Shown here: one piece after another, positions 47,716-58,761 of the stretch
Layout: each line of letters begins with the position of its first letter
Numbering within the stretch: the first letter of the stretch is position 1
Assembly (NCBI RefSeq): GCF_020536995.1
Contig: NC_068359.1
Location: forward strand, 89,734,353-89,798,352
Reading direction: 5' to 3'
From: Dreissena polymorpha
Lineage: Eukaryota > Mollusca > Bivalvia > Myida > Dreissenidae
DNA length: 64,000 nucleotides
The notes under the pieces: generated by a model
Seen by the model: the letters and a program-made list of their open reading frames with translations, nothing else
What the model was told of the DNA's origin: nothing
The model's database searches: none
Position numbers and translations under genes: made by a program

Positions 47716-49080
47716 TTAACACCTACAGGTAACGCAGCCATCGGTGTCCTTGAAGCTGTCTCCGGCATTGTACCTGAGGCCGTTGTTTTCGCACACTTAA
47801 CAAAGGCAACAAGTTTTTTATTCTGGGTTGGTATGAAAGTTTGCTTGCGTTGTTAAACTATACAATGCGGTAATATATTGCTAATGAAAGATGCATGCAC
47901 ATACAAGTTTCGTTAATTGTAAAAATTCTCTTTGAAACCAATGCATATTAGACCTAAATATTAGTATGCTTATGGCCACTAACTAAAAATAGTCACCGTT
48001 TGCACACACAACCTGCACTTGTAGCTGATAAAATATATCCTACATTGTGCACCCAGACATTTTACTTTAACTAAAACAAATCATGTTTATGGAAATATTA
48101 CAGACGCTTATTTACGAAACCATACGGAGTAAAACCACAAAACATTCTTATATAATAGGCTTTTTTAACATTAACTAGATTTTATTCTGCTACATTTTGT
48201 TCCTCTCGGAAATATTAACAAATAAAAGAACCGATTTCAGCATAAAGTGACAAGTCCTGTGAATTAATGAAAAATTCTCCTTCTCGTTTTAAATTGACAA
48301 GATGATTGGGTGTTGCAAAGTTAAACGCTGTCGACATACGTGTCGCTTTATATACGTCGCATGGGTATAAAAATTTGTAGTAATATATGCCGACCGGTTT
48401 ATAATATATATGTAAAAATGTTAAAGTAACATTACTATTCAAACTCAACGAAAATTTCGTACAATTGTACGTTAAATAAACTTAACCAATTACAAATCAG
48501 TGTTCCTTATGCAATTGCTGAAAATTCAACGTCAGATGTGGTCTGGTAAAATAGATGTTTGAAGATACACAATGCTCGTTTTTATTATTGTTTTGCATAT
48601 CTATTCATACGAAACATGAACAATTAAATGGTGTTCGTGTGTCGTATGAATAGATATATTCGCGGGAATTAATTGTGGCCACAAATAAATAAAAACGAGC
48701 ATTTTGTATCTACAAAAATCTATGTAATCATACCACATCTAGCGTTTAAATTTTGGCTATTGCTATAAGGAACCCTGATTGTTTAGGTGTTAACTTTATT
48801 TTACAAAATACTTTACGAAATTTTCTTTGATTTTGAGCGTTATAGAGACTTTAAGTGAATCCGGACTAAGATATCAATATATTGAAAAAATAAACAAACA
48901 TCGCATGGGTATAAAAAAAATGCATTAACATATGCCGACCGGTTTCGCACGGCTCATCAGGGCATATAAAGGCTCAAAATGTATATGTTGCATATTCATT
49001 ATGCCCTGATGATCTGTGCGAAACCAGTCGGCATATATTACTAAAATTTTGTATACCCATGCGACGTTTGTTTATTTTTT

Positions 49081-49145
<65 letters not shown>

Positions 49146-49553
49146 CACATATGGCCAGTTACGGGGTCTCTGATTTAGAAATAGGTTATGGGGTTCCCAC
49201 TTTAAATACATGTATCTCCATACCCTTTTTTATCCGATATAAACACGAATTAAGGTATATAGGGGTACCTACTATTATTATTGTATATAAATACGTCATT
49301 TATTTAACGTCTTATACAAGGAAATATATAGCGAACTTATTTGCGAGGTATATACAATTTCAATTTCAGACCTGATTGTGGTTTTCGATTTAAGACCTTA
49401 TTGTGAGATTTGATTGCATTACCTCCCCTACACCCCCCTCATAGTAATTAAAGGAGCCTAGATTGCGGGGTTGTATATAGACCCCGTTTTTTATATTGAC
49501 CTCGTAAGTACAGTCTGAAAACTACAGAGACCGCGTAACTGGCACTATGTATT

Positions 49554-49623
<70 letters not shown>

Positions 49624-51188
49624 TGTATATAAACTGGACTACGCTAAATGTCTTATACCATTCAGATTGACGGAGATTTCTATTATCACGACAATCTGAT
49701 ATTATTTCCTACCAAATGTACGTAATATTCATTTAAAGGGAACCAAATGTCAATCGTACGCAGATGGAAGATAACACACATCAATGTGTTTTCTAAGTCA
49801 AATAAGGAAAATAATATTATTGCAATAAGTTGAGTTTAACTTCAAAATAAACATTTATCGAAAGTGAAAGCATTCATAATTATATAATACTGATAATACT
49901 AATGAGTTTACCTCCCTCATGCGGCGGCTTTACACAGGGCATCCGTGTGCATCCTAGGATGCCGTCGTTACAGAAGCTCCTATTGCAGTTTTCTTCGTTA
50001 TAGAACGTCGAACCGTGTTGGAATTCTTTGCCAAGATCGTCTTTGCATGGCTCTAAATATAAAAAACGTATAAATGTACTCTTATAGTGAGTATTTAGAA
50101 ACTAACTGTATTCGGAATTGATGAAGAAACAATGTTGGTAAAAGTTCAGAAGAAGTGGTAAGATCATATTACGGATACAAGAGTTGTATAAGTTTCGTTT
50201 TGTACGTGGAAAAGACATTCATGGTTAAATAAAGTTTCACTTTTCAATGCAGATTGGTTCTATGCTTAGTACATTATTTGCAAACGACTAATTAATGTGT
50301 TAATGTGTTTTTACGTCGCACACAATTGTTTTTGTATGTCCAATTAAATACAACGCTTTGGCATGGGCGAGGCGCTCATTAAATCTGTATCTATTGAAAT
50401 GATTAAAAATCAAATATTTGACTATTGTTTGAAATAACGGCTAAATTGTATGCATTTGTAGATTGAATAGCCCGAGTCTGTAAACTTTCATATTAATCAC
50501 ACTTTAAAGCGATTTTGTGTGTTTCTTATTAACTATTCCAGTACAGGTTATCCCCCTTGGTCATGATATCTAACGTTAAGAAATCAATTACGTATTCAAT
50601 AAATCGTCAGTTGCCGAGTGGTGTATATGGGAACCGAGTCAGCTTTAAAACGAATGGTTCGTGTTCATAAATCGGAATATAAGTATGTGTTTCATATTTT
50701 ATTATATTTACTATATGTTTTTAAATGTGTTTAATACTAGACATTCATGGCTTTTGACATACTGATTAAGTGGTATAAATGCAACTTTATTATTTAAAGA
50801 TATACTCGGATCAAACAATTATAGATTAACAATAAAATGTTAATGTAAAGAAAACAAAGTAAAAGAAAACAAGACCATTCGCTCTTCAGTGTAATGACGT
50901 TGGAAATCAAGAAAATTGTAAAACCATATTATCAAATCATAGAAACTATAAATGTTCTGCTCAAAGCAGGTAAACAAGAAATTCATAAATATTGATAATA
51001 AGAAATTCAATATTGGTATTATTTTTCACTGACTGAATTTCAAGAGCATTGTCGATATAAGTAAAATTATACAATTGACCTACTTTGAATTAAAGAATGT
51101 CTTACTCTTGTCAGACTGACTAACCTTGGAAAGCCATAGCAAAAACGACGACACACAATATCACGGCACTCACGAGATTTGAGTTCAT
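47716..51188 (-). CDS. Small secreted protein with two VWC-like domains (paralogue B)
   Basis: Spliced in phase 1 throughout. The signal exon (51210-51125, ATG at 51188, GTTAGT donor) encodes MNSNLVSAVILCVVVFAMAF. Exon 2 (50052-49912, GTAAAC donor) encodes EPCKDDLGKEFQHGSTFYNE, ENCNRSFCNDGILGCTRMPC and VKPPHEG. Exon 3 (47795-47716) encodes VCENNGLRYNAGDSFKDTDG and CVTCRC then a stop. The product is 94 residues. Compared with paralogue A, domain 1 has Ser where the CxxCxC motif needs its middle Cys, and domain 2 stops right after CxC, lacking the last two Cys. That leaves nine Cys, an odd number, so it may be diverging, dimerising or decaying. A 5' untranslated exon ends at 51770 (GTAAGT donor). 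Secretion is well supported; function is unknown. Confidence 0.72.
48415..48860. mobile_element. Long fold-back (inverted-repeat) element in intron 2 of gene B
   Basis: Arms pair across a centre near 48640: CAATGCTCGTTTTTATT with AATAAAAACGAGCATTTTG, ATCTATTCATACGA with TCGTATGAATAGAT, GATGTGGTCTGGTAAAATAG with its relative near 48728, GTGTTCCTTA with AAGGAACCC, and ACGAAAATTTCGT with ACGAAATTTTC. The arms are about 170-195 bp and imperfect. The minus-strand frame at 48215-48448 overlaps its left edge and is not a gene. Confidence 0.7.
48885..49080. mobile_element. 196-bp fold-back element
   Basis: AAAAAATAAACAAACATCGC at 48885 pairs with GCGACGTTTGTTTATTTTTT ending at 49080, and TATGCCGACCGGTTTCGCAC pairs with GTGCGAAACCAGTCGGCATA, with arms of about 85 bp. 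A single arm-like fragment (CGTCGCATGGGTATAAA..TATGCCGACCGG) lies at about 48355-48400. Confidence 0.82.
49081..49142. repeat. (TA)n microsatellite
   Basis: About 30 TA units with one phase slip, joined to the fold-back element on the left and the MITE on the right. Confidence 0.95.
49143..49555. mobile_element. MITE between two TA tracts
   Basis: CCAGTTACGGGGTCTCTG (49155-49172) and CAGAGACCGCGTAACTGG (49525-49542) are inverted with one mismatch, and outer ACATA..GCC bases also pair. Both sides are long TA tracts, so a TA-target element probably inserted into, or seeded, a TA microsatellite. The plus-strand frame at 49016-49375 simply reads through TA repeat and element. Confidence 0.72.
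49556..49616. repeat. (TA)n microsatellite
   Basis: About 30 TA units on the right side of the MITE. Confidence 0.95.
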
Positions 51189-51769
51189 TACGAATAGCTA
51201 TTTCCTTCTCCTGAAATAGTAAAAATATAAATATCCGTATAATCACATATAATAATTATTTAAAAAAAATTCGATACGTGTTGTACATGGCAACAGGATC
51301 TAATATAAATGCTAGATGTTGATGCAGGCATAATGATTGCTCAATTATAAATAATTTAGAATAAAAGTGTATAACAGTCATAAATTCAATATAAAGAACT
51401 GAAACTCCAGCTGCTGGAGCAGTAATGCATTCTCATTACTTACAATCAGAACATAATAAAAATAACAATACCGCTACCCGCCTCTGAAGGCTGAAAATAT
51501 AACAACATCGAAGATGTGTACGTGGATACACGCTACTGTATTCACGCAGCACACATCAAACTGTTTTACTGTGTTTATTTATAAAATAATAATTCATTTT
51601 TTATAGGAAAATGAAATGGAAGATTCTCATCAGATATCGTAAGTGCTATTTTTGCCACTTTTGCTAGTATATATACTCTCTGTTTTTGTATATATGATTA
51701 CGTGTGACATTTTTAACTCACAAACGCGCGTGTTATATACATAATTTACTATAAAAGATAAACACTTAC

Positions 51770-51830
51770 CTTAGTCAGTCACATTTGAGTGGTTTTAAAT
51801 GCTCAATGTCATTAGTATCGACAATATATA
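51770..51830 (-). promoter_or_regulatory. TATA-like box and 5' untranslated exon of gene B
   Basis: On the minus strand GCTATATATTG (box at 51823-51830) precedes a likely start region by about 30 bp. The first exon ends ...GTGACTGACTAAG at a GTAAGT donor (last base 51770), and the signal-peptide exon acceptor is at 51211. Gene A has the same arrangement. Confidence 0.5.
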
Positions 51831-52485
51831 GCAAATACACGAGAGAAACATTGTCTGCTGTCGACGAATTTGACATTTTGTCAGGTCTAACATATGGTTC
51901 AAATCTAACCTATATCATCGCGGTGATTTGTTAGATACATTACCTGTCTAACCGGCATGTTGCATTGAATGTGTCATCCGTAAATGATATGTAAGAATAT
52001 AGTTTTGCAAAATCGCAATATTTTTCTTTCTAAAAATAAAACTGATTAGAGACAAATTGAATAAATACATAATGACATTTTAGCTTAACTCAAGTTATTT
52101 TGTTAAACAGTCAGTTATGTTGAATCTGATTGTTTATTTATATGACTATATTTAATTACAACTAGCGTTAAAGTGTTCACACAGTTTATTCTTGGCAGGA
52201 CCATGCGTTGCACCATTCAAGATTTCATAATATTTGCTATGTTGCATGACATACTAGTATACAGTTATTCAAATTAATAAAATAACTGTTGGGAAATATA
52301 TATTTTTGCTTTCAGTTTCTTTTAATAAACGATTTGCAATAGTCAAATGAAGCCATACAAATGTATTTAGTGAGTTATGCTTCTATCGATTTGCAGTACG
52401 GGATATTATATATGCATTGTAAGTTAATCGTAATAAACGTATGTATATAAAAAAGTGCATGGCATAATTTACATTTCTAGGAATT
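51831..52485. other. Upstream spacer of gene B
   Basis: AT-rich, no gene. It contains GTCTAAC/GTTAGA motifs in inverted pairs near 51883-51955. Confidence 0.4.
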
Positions 52486-52496
52486 CTTCATTAATG

Positions 52497-52556
<60 letters not shown>

Positions 52557-52566
52557 TAATGAAGAC
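52486..52566. repeat. TA microsatellite enclosed by perfect inverted arms
   Basis: CTTCATTAATGTAT, then about 27 TA units, then ATACATTAATGAAG, so the whole 80 bp is one palindrome able to form a cruciform. Confidence 0.9.
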
Positions 52567-53630
52567 ATTATATATCTTTATATATTATAAATAATATATT
52601 TGATATTTATTCATATTTATTTATGTTCATATTTATTTATTAAATTATGTTTATTTATTTATTCCTTTTTATCATTAACATGATTAAAACTCCTCCATTT
52701 AATGTTTAAACACAAATGTTCCCTTTCATTTTATTGCTTTCCTTTGAAAACCGTTTAAACGCAAAAACGAATCTGTACTAAGTGTCAAAAGTTAAACGTT
52801 GTCGATTACCGTAAGCCGAAACAGTTTCAAAACGGTATTGAAATGCGTTGGAAAAAGTACAATTGAAGATTGTGAAAAGAGTAGTAGAAATATGTTTTAT
52901 CTATTAATATTCATTCGCATGAATTCATAAAAGCGATGATCGTGATGACTTGTTGATTCAATTAACATTTCGATATTTACAGATTGCTGTATAATTGGAG
53001 ATTACAAGAAAAATACTACTCTTTCTTTTAAAGGCGTTCAGAATCAATTCGACTACTGCGATACTCAATAATAACCATGTGCGTGAGGTTAAACTATTCC
53101 CGTTAAGACTTATCGGCAGCATATCGGATACAAAAAAGTTTTGTTAAGAATACGGTAGTAATCGTGTTCGGTATTATTATCAAAAAGGTTCTGAATTATA
53201 ACAAATTATGTACACTGATACATTTTTGTTATCAACTTTAACTCAAATAGTAGATATTTGTTTATGTATTATATATGGTTTTGTAAATATATTCCCAACA
53301 CATTTCACCGGTTTTCATTATCGGCCTTAGCCGTTGAGTATTAACTGGCAGAACGTATAAACAATGTAAGCGTTTTGTTAAGGGAAAGTTTTGTTCATTT
53401 GTTTTTTTTCAACACAAGTGACACAATCCATAAGCGTTTATGAAGTCTATACAAACATCTCATCTGAGTGTATAAATGTAAAATAATTTGTAATTGAAAT
53501 GTAAGGGCTGTGCATGAGAAAAACTATTCAGATAAGTTCTTCTGAAATTGCACCTCAAATAAAGGGCACTCTTCTGTCTGTTCATGGTGTTGCAGAACAT
53601 TTATAAATTACGATAAGTGCAGTAAAGCGT
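52567..53630. other. AT-rich spacer
   Basis: A TTTATTTATT-rich run at 52600-52670; nothing coding recognised. Confidence 0.45.
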
Positions 53631-53860
53631 TTAACCCATTTATGCCTAGTGGACTATCCCATCCTTCTGAATTGGATATATTTATTTCCAAAATTAGGGA
53701 TGTCTTGTATATTTATTTCTATATTTACAATATTTCTTACAGAAATTCCATTTAGCAAACAGCGCAGACCCTGATGAGACACCGCATGATGCGGCGTCTC
53801 ATTTGTGTCTACGCTGTTTGTCAATGCCTTTTTACTAGACGCTAGGCATAAATGGGTTAA
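53631..53860. mobile_element. piggyBac-like MITE, different TIR, same core hairpin
   Basis: TTAA-CCCATTTATGCCTAG at the left and CTAGGCATAAATGGG-TTAA at the right are perfect 15-bp inverted repeats. The core CCTGATGAGACACCGCATG / GCGGCGTCTCATTTGTG resembles the GATGAGACGCCAC hairpin of copies 1, 2 and 3 although the terminal repeats differ. Confidence 0.8.
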
Positions 53861-54675
53861 CCAAGCAGTACTACTGTGGTAGGCAGTAATGTACTTTAAT
53901 TCGGGATGATAAAACCCTTTATCGTACCACCGCATTGATATCTGCCTCATATAACGGTGCCTTATATATTTTTTTATATCATGGTCAACAGGAAGTTCTT
54001 ATATCAGTCAATGTTTGGAGTTACGTGGGCTTTTCAAGTAAGTCAACAATTTCTATCAACATGAATCAGGTTCAACAAAACAAACAATTTGATACCAAGA
54101 ACGCATACATTTTAGTCTAGTTTAAAGTCATAAATCACAAAAACGTTTTTTTTTAAATCACCACAGCCCGCACTAGAGAAGTTAAATAACGTCATCAATG
54201 GGACAATACATATTAAATATCAATACAGTCATTGCACTCGAAAGTGTTGCAAAGAAACTCAAGACAAATGATAACTGTATGAGTATCCTCAACTGTTTAA
54301 ACTAACGAATTAAAACGATATTGACACGATCATCAAAATGTCAATCTTAATACACATCTCCAAAATGGCGTCTCCAAACTATTCGGTGAAGTGTGTTCTT
54401 CGATTAAATTTGTCACTGCAGTCAATTCCTGATCTCCAATTCAAGACGTGTATAATTAAAGCGGGTGTACTCTTCTTATTCGTAGTGCAAACAACTTTTT
54501 TGTTCTCTATACGATGTTTAAAATAAGCGATTATTCGTGTCGACTATTCAAACGCCGTTGCTATATGTATGTCAACGTGTAAAAAGCCGGATAAGCAAAA
54601 TCAGCGTACATTTTAAATATAAAAAATGAATTGTTTTGCAGATTTTTAGGAAAATGTGGTATGATAAACAGAACA
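53861..54675. other. Spacer, nothing recognised
   Basis: Short frames at 53935-54120 and 54338-54526 lack domains. Confidence 0.4.
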
Positions 54676-54800
54676 ACAAGTTACTGTCCCATTTTTTGTA
54701 ATATATCAGGCGAGGCTTAGAATAAAATAAAGCCTCGCAGTTATATTATTATAAGCCTCGCCTGCTATTTTACAAAACGATAGGACAGTAACCTGTTATT
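54676..54800. mobile_element. Small fold-back element
   Basis: ACAAGTTACTGTCCCATTTT..GGCGAGGCTTA pairs with TAAGCCTCGCCTG..ATAGGACAGTAACCTGT, giving arms of about 45-50 bp around an AT-rich loop that itself contains AAGCCTCGC. Confidence 0.75.
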
Positions 54801-55352
54801 CTCTATCTACACGCCTCATCCGCTAACTCCCAACTTATATCAGCAGATAGACTGAGGCCGTAGCAGTGACTTTTAGATTATTTGAAACGACAGACCTCAT
54901 GAAAAAAACAACAGTTTACATGACATGCAAGTCCCTGAATGTTACCAAATTTTGAAACAGTAAATTAAAGTGTTATCTTGTAAATTCGTCGGATTACTTT
55001 AGGTACCAGAAAATAAATGATACATAACAAACCGCCGTTTTGGTAAAAGTTATGGTAGAATGTATTAGCAGTTTAAAGGAGTGGATACAAATCAACAACA
55101 ACATTCAATAAATAAACAATGGGTACATATTGTGCAGTTTATTCCACTCGACAAACTATTTTACAGAACAAATACTTTTAATTTAGTACAATTAATATTA
55201 GCTTAAGAAATTAAAATTAACTTCAGATTTCTGCCATTGATGAACTAATTTTACTATTTTGACTTAAAAGATCACATATGCCTTAACATTAGCTAATAAC
55301 AATAATATTAGAAAGTTAGTGAAGTCGTAGTGATTAATAGATCTATGGCTGC
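54801..55352. other. 3' flank of VWC gene A
   Basis: AT-rich and non-coding; probably holds the 3' untranslated region of the gene ending at 55353. Confidence 0.4.
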
Positions 55353-58300
55353 TCACAGGTCACAGCTCAAGGTGCAGAGCAAATTGCCGTCCTCTTCACA
55401 TTTGCATGTGATGCAGTCGTCCGGATGCCCGATTCTTTCGCCGACATGGAATGTGTTACCGTTGAATCGGCACACTAAAATCAGGAGGATGTAAGCCTAA
55501 CGTTTCATCTTATGACTAATATCCTACTTGTACTGTTAAACGTTTATCGTAAGAAACGTGGCCGAATATGTTTACCGATACGTTTGTACAGGAACAAGAC
55601 TGTATAAGCATATGTGCACAAGCACCTGGACCTATATACGAGCTGGGCGAATACATGTTCATGTCACATGCAGACCTGTTAATAGCTCACCATGACATGT
55701 TTATGGTCTATGGGAATTATGTCATACGGCAAGTGTAAAAAGTTCAATTAAAGAAACAGAAATGAAAGCAAATCTGATAACCATGAACCTAAATAGCGTT
55801 AGTTGTCACTGTGAGAAATATCAAAAGTATTACACAGTAATGCATTCAAATGATGTTTTCAGGTCGTGCTTATGATATATTATTTTAACAGCTTGCCTGT
55901 CAAACTGCCAAACATGAATATATACGAGTATATCATGTTGAAGGACACTCAGAAGTAAACGTTACTCCATTAGAGTTCATGCCAAAGTCCTGACTGTTAT
56001 CAGTTCAATTAACATAAATGCACTTAAGGTCGGAAATTATGTGTAAACATGAAGCTTACATTTAACTACTTAGCTCATTGTGGCAGCACAAGGCTGCAGG
56101 GGACCGTTTAAATAAACATCGTAGTACACTTTTACGATACGATACATTTTTCGAAGATACATAATTGCTTAAGCCCATATCAATTGATTATAAATGTTCA
56201 GTACTTGATTAATTACATTGGCATCTCAAAAGCCGTATATATTTGACGAGCATGGCGTGCTAGTTCGTCTGCTTATTAAGATTACACAATTCTCTCGTAT
56301 GTTAACATTTTCGTGCGATCGTTTATGAAACGGCCCAATATAGAGCTGCAACGATTCGATCCGATTCATCGAAAATCGATTCGAAATGCTTCGATTCGAT
56401 TTCGATACCAAACCTACCAAATTCGATTCGATTCTTTAACATATATACATATAAATACATAGATACGTAAAGCGCGCTGTATTCTGCCTATTGATACAGG
56501 AAGGTGTAGGTTTTATCTTTACCTGTAATTACGACGCACACGATTGGTTGCTTATTACTTTAGTCATCCAATCAATAAGCCCGTTACCGTGTACTTTCGG
56601 AAAATGGCTGAACAAGTTGTTGCCGACAAATTAAAATTATCAGATGCGCCTAAGAAGCTAGAATCAAAAGTGTGGCAGTATTTTGGGTTTCAGGATGGTA
56701 GCCCTACCGATAAAGCAAAGTGTAAACTGTGCTTCACGGATGTGGCGTACGCTAAGTCCGGCTCAACCACTAATCTAATGCAATATGTCAAACGCAAACA
56801 TAACGTTGATTTAGCAAGACTAAGACTTAGAGGTCGCACAAGTGCAACTACTCAAGTCGCCAGCCAGAAATGTAGTTATATTTCTGTTGGAGTTTTGTTA
56901 AGTTTATTAGAGAGTGTGATTTGTCCTACAGGTAGCAGGTGATGCTGTCATGGCACAATGGTAGACATGTTTATAGCGGTTTTGTGTAAAAGTATAATAG
57001 TGATAATACTACCATTCAACTGATTCCAGATACGTTCTTATGATTATTTATTTTTTTATTATTGTGTAATCAACACAATCTTCTAGTCAGAAGTTTTTTA
57101 TATTAAAATTGAGTCCTAATTTGCTGTTCTTTTTTTATATGTTTTATTGAAATCACATTTGAACATAAATGTTAATTTTGAGGCATAAAAGTGAATATAT
57201 GATAAAACTAGGTTTGAAGATGAATCGAATCGAAAAAATCGGTATCGGAGTTTCTGAAATCGAAATCGAATCGAATCGAGCTTTTGGTGAATCGTTGCAG
57301 CTCTAGCCCAATATTGATCTCTGATCGACTCACTTCCATATTAATCTCTTATCGACCTCATAATGGCAGTACAATGCTGCATATTAATCTCTAATCGACT
57401 CATCTCCATATTTATCTCTAATCGACCTCATAGTGACAGTACAATGCTGCATATTAATCTCTATTCGACTCATCCTCATATTAATCTCTAATCGAGTCAC
57501 CTCCATATCAATCTCTAATCGACCTCATAGTGGCAGTATAATGCTGCATAATAATCTCTTATTGACTCACCTCCCGGAGTCACCTCACATCCATCCATGA
57601 TCGTGCAAATTATGTTTCCATTTATACAATGGCACTTGTTGCAGTCTTGGTCCAGGAATACTGAGCCGTTAGGGTATTTCTTCAGACGGCCATTACAAGA
57701 CCCTAAACATGATAAACCATGATAAACATGCCTAATAACAGGTTATACGATTGCGTTACAATATTTAAATTAGCTTGATTACATCGAAGCCTAAGGCGCT
57801 GAAACGTTCTCGAGAAGATTTTCTGTGTTGAACCAGTTCATGGTGTACTTTAGTGGGATATCAAAGACGCAAACACGGTTAGGATCGAACCCGTGGCTTT
57901 ATGGTTGCCAGCGGACTGCATATCCACAAAATTATGAACTGTTAACGAGTGTGAAATGTACGCCATGGCGAGTACTATGAGTGTAGTATTATGAAATTAC
58001 TATAATGGTTAACGTAATTAATTAATTTATTTTATTGATTTAAACTATATTATCCACTTCTTGAAAAAGTAAAATCGAAACAAATCAATAATTATCGCTG
58101 CTGTTGTGTAATATATTTTCTTGGTTACTGCAAAAATATAGAACAATGAATTGATAATTTACTATGCAGGTCAAACCATTTGCAAACTAAAGTGACATGT
58201 ATGAAGTTATGATGTAATTATAATGCATTGATGTGAAAGTTTCCCATTAAACTATTTTACATGTAAAATGTAAAACACCAATGGCGAATCACTTAAATGG

Positions 58301-58502
58301 ACCCTGCAAATGACAGAGAACTAGCAATTCTGTATATGTGATAACTTGAATATAAAAATATATCATATGAATAGAAACATCATCATACAATAATCATGCG
58401 TTAATAAACAATATTATTCATAAGTTCAAACTTACCCTCATCAGCTATCGCAACCGAAACGACGACATACATAATAACGATACAAGAAAGTGTTGCTTTC
58501 AT
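55353..58502 (-). CDS. Small secreted protein with two VWC-like domains (paralogue A)
   Basis: The signal exon (58524-58436; GTTTCAG acceptor, ATG at 58502, GTAAGT donor) encodes MKATLSCIVIMYVVVSVAIA-DE. Exon 2 (57702-57571; ATGTTTAG acceptor, GTGAGT donor) encodes GSCNGRLKKYPNGSVFLDQD, CNKCHCINGNIICTIMDGC and EVTPG. Exon 3 (55474-55353; ATTTTAG acceptor) encodes VCRFNGNTFHVGERIGHPDD and CITCKCEEDGNLLCTLSCDL, then a stop. All introns are phase 1 and the product is 106 residues. Each domain has six Cys in the VWC subdomain order C..G..C-x2-C-x-C..C..C. No membrane segment follows the signal peptide, so it should be secreted. VWC domains bind BMP-like or other proteins, and single-domain forms occur in arthropod immunity; the role here is unknown. 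Intron 2 carries a BED-hAT (56341-57305) and a minisatellite. Confidence 0.82.
56341..57305 (+). mobile_element. hAT element with BED finger only
   Basis: TAGAGCTGCAACGATTCG and CGAATCGTTGCAGCTCTA-type ends are bounded by a clean 8-bp duplication GCCCAATA (56333-56340 and 57306-57313), the hAT hallmark. Subterminal ATTCGATTCGA runs pair as inverted repeats. It lies in intron 2 of VWC gene A, opposite in strand. At 965 bp it lacks the approximately 600-residue transposase core, so it cannot move by itself. Confidence 0.88.
56544..56942 (+). CDS. BED-type zinc-finger ORF of the hAT element
   Basis: The 132-residue frame (or from the inner Met, MAEQVVADKLKLSDAP) contains KVWQYFGFQDG, KCKLCFTDVAYAKSGSTTNL and MQYVKRKHNVDL: the W-YF, CxxC and C-terminal RKH of a BED finger near residues 40-85. 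Where these fingers usually have TTNL..HLKRKH, this copy has YVKRKH, so one zinc-binding His is Tyr. After residue about 95 there is no ribonuclease-H-like catalytic domain or hAT dimerisation domain. Its product could at most bind DNA. Confidence 0.75.
   Translation: MVAYYFSHPINKPVTVYFRKMAEQVVADKLKLSDAPKKLESKVWQYFGFQDGSPTDKAKCKLCFTDVAYAKSGSTTNLMQYVKRKHNVDLARLRLRGRTSATTQVASQKCSYISVGVLLSLLESVICPTGSR
57306..57575. repeat. 24-bp minisatellite touching the VWC exon 2 donor
   Basis: Units of about 24 bp, CATATTAATCTCTAATCGACTCACCTC, are arranged in higher-order blocks of 72 and 96 bp marked by GCAGTACAATGCTGC. On the minus (gene) strand several units carry GAGGTGAGT-like sequence, the same as the true donor of exon 2 at 57571. 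Confidence 0.8.
57865..57940 (-). repeat. tRNA-like SINE head fragment
   Basis: On the minus strand TTTGTGGATATGCAGTCCGC is followed by CACGGGTTCGATCCTAACC (box B). No body recognised. Confidence 0.4.
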
Positions 58503-58547
58503 GATGAATAGTTGACGTTGTATCCTGAAACAAAACACATTAACACA

Positions 58548-58761
58548 TTAACCCTTTACATGCTGGGAAAATTGTCGTCTGCTAAAATTGTGTCTGCTTA
58601 ATTTAAAAAAAAAGCATTTTCTTCGTTTTATTTCAAAGAATACTATCAGAATAGCTAACAGTTTGGATCCTGATGAGACGCCACGTTCTGTTGCGTATCA
58701 TCTAGATACAAACTGTTTGCAAAGGCCTTCAAAATTTAGTTCCAGCACTGAAAGAGTTAAC
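58548..58761. mobile_element. piggyBac-like MITE, copy 3
   Basis: TTAA-CCCTTTACATGCTGGGAA at the left, CAGCACTGAAAGAG-TTAA at the right, and a central hairpin as in copies 1 and 2. It lies in the first intron of VWC gene A, between its untranslated and signal-peptide exons. Confidence 0.78.

Noticed and set aside
49016-49375. 119-residue plus-strand frame
   Set aside because: Half of it is an Ile-Tyr run translated from the TA microsatellite and the rest is MITE.
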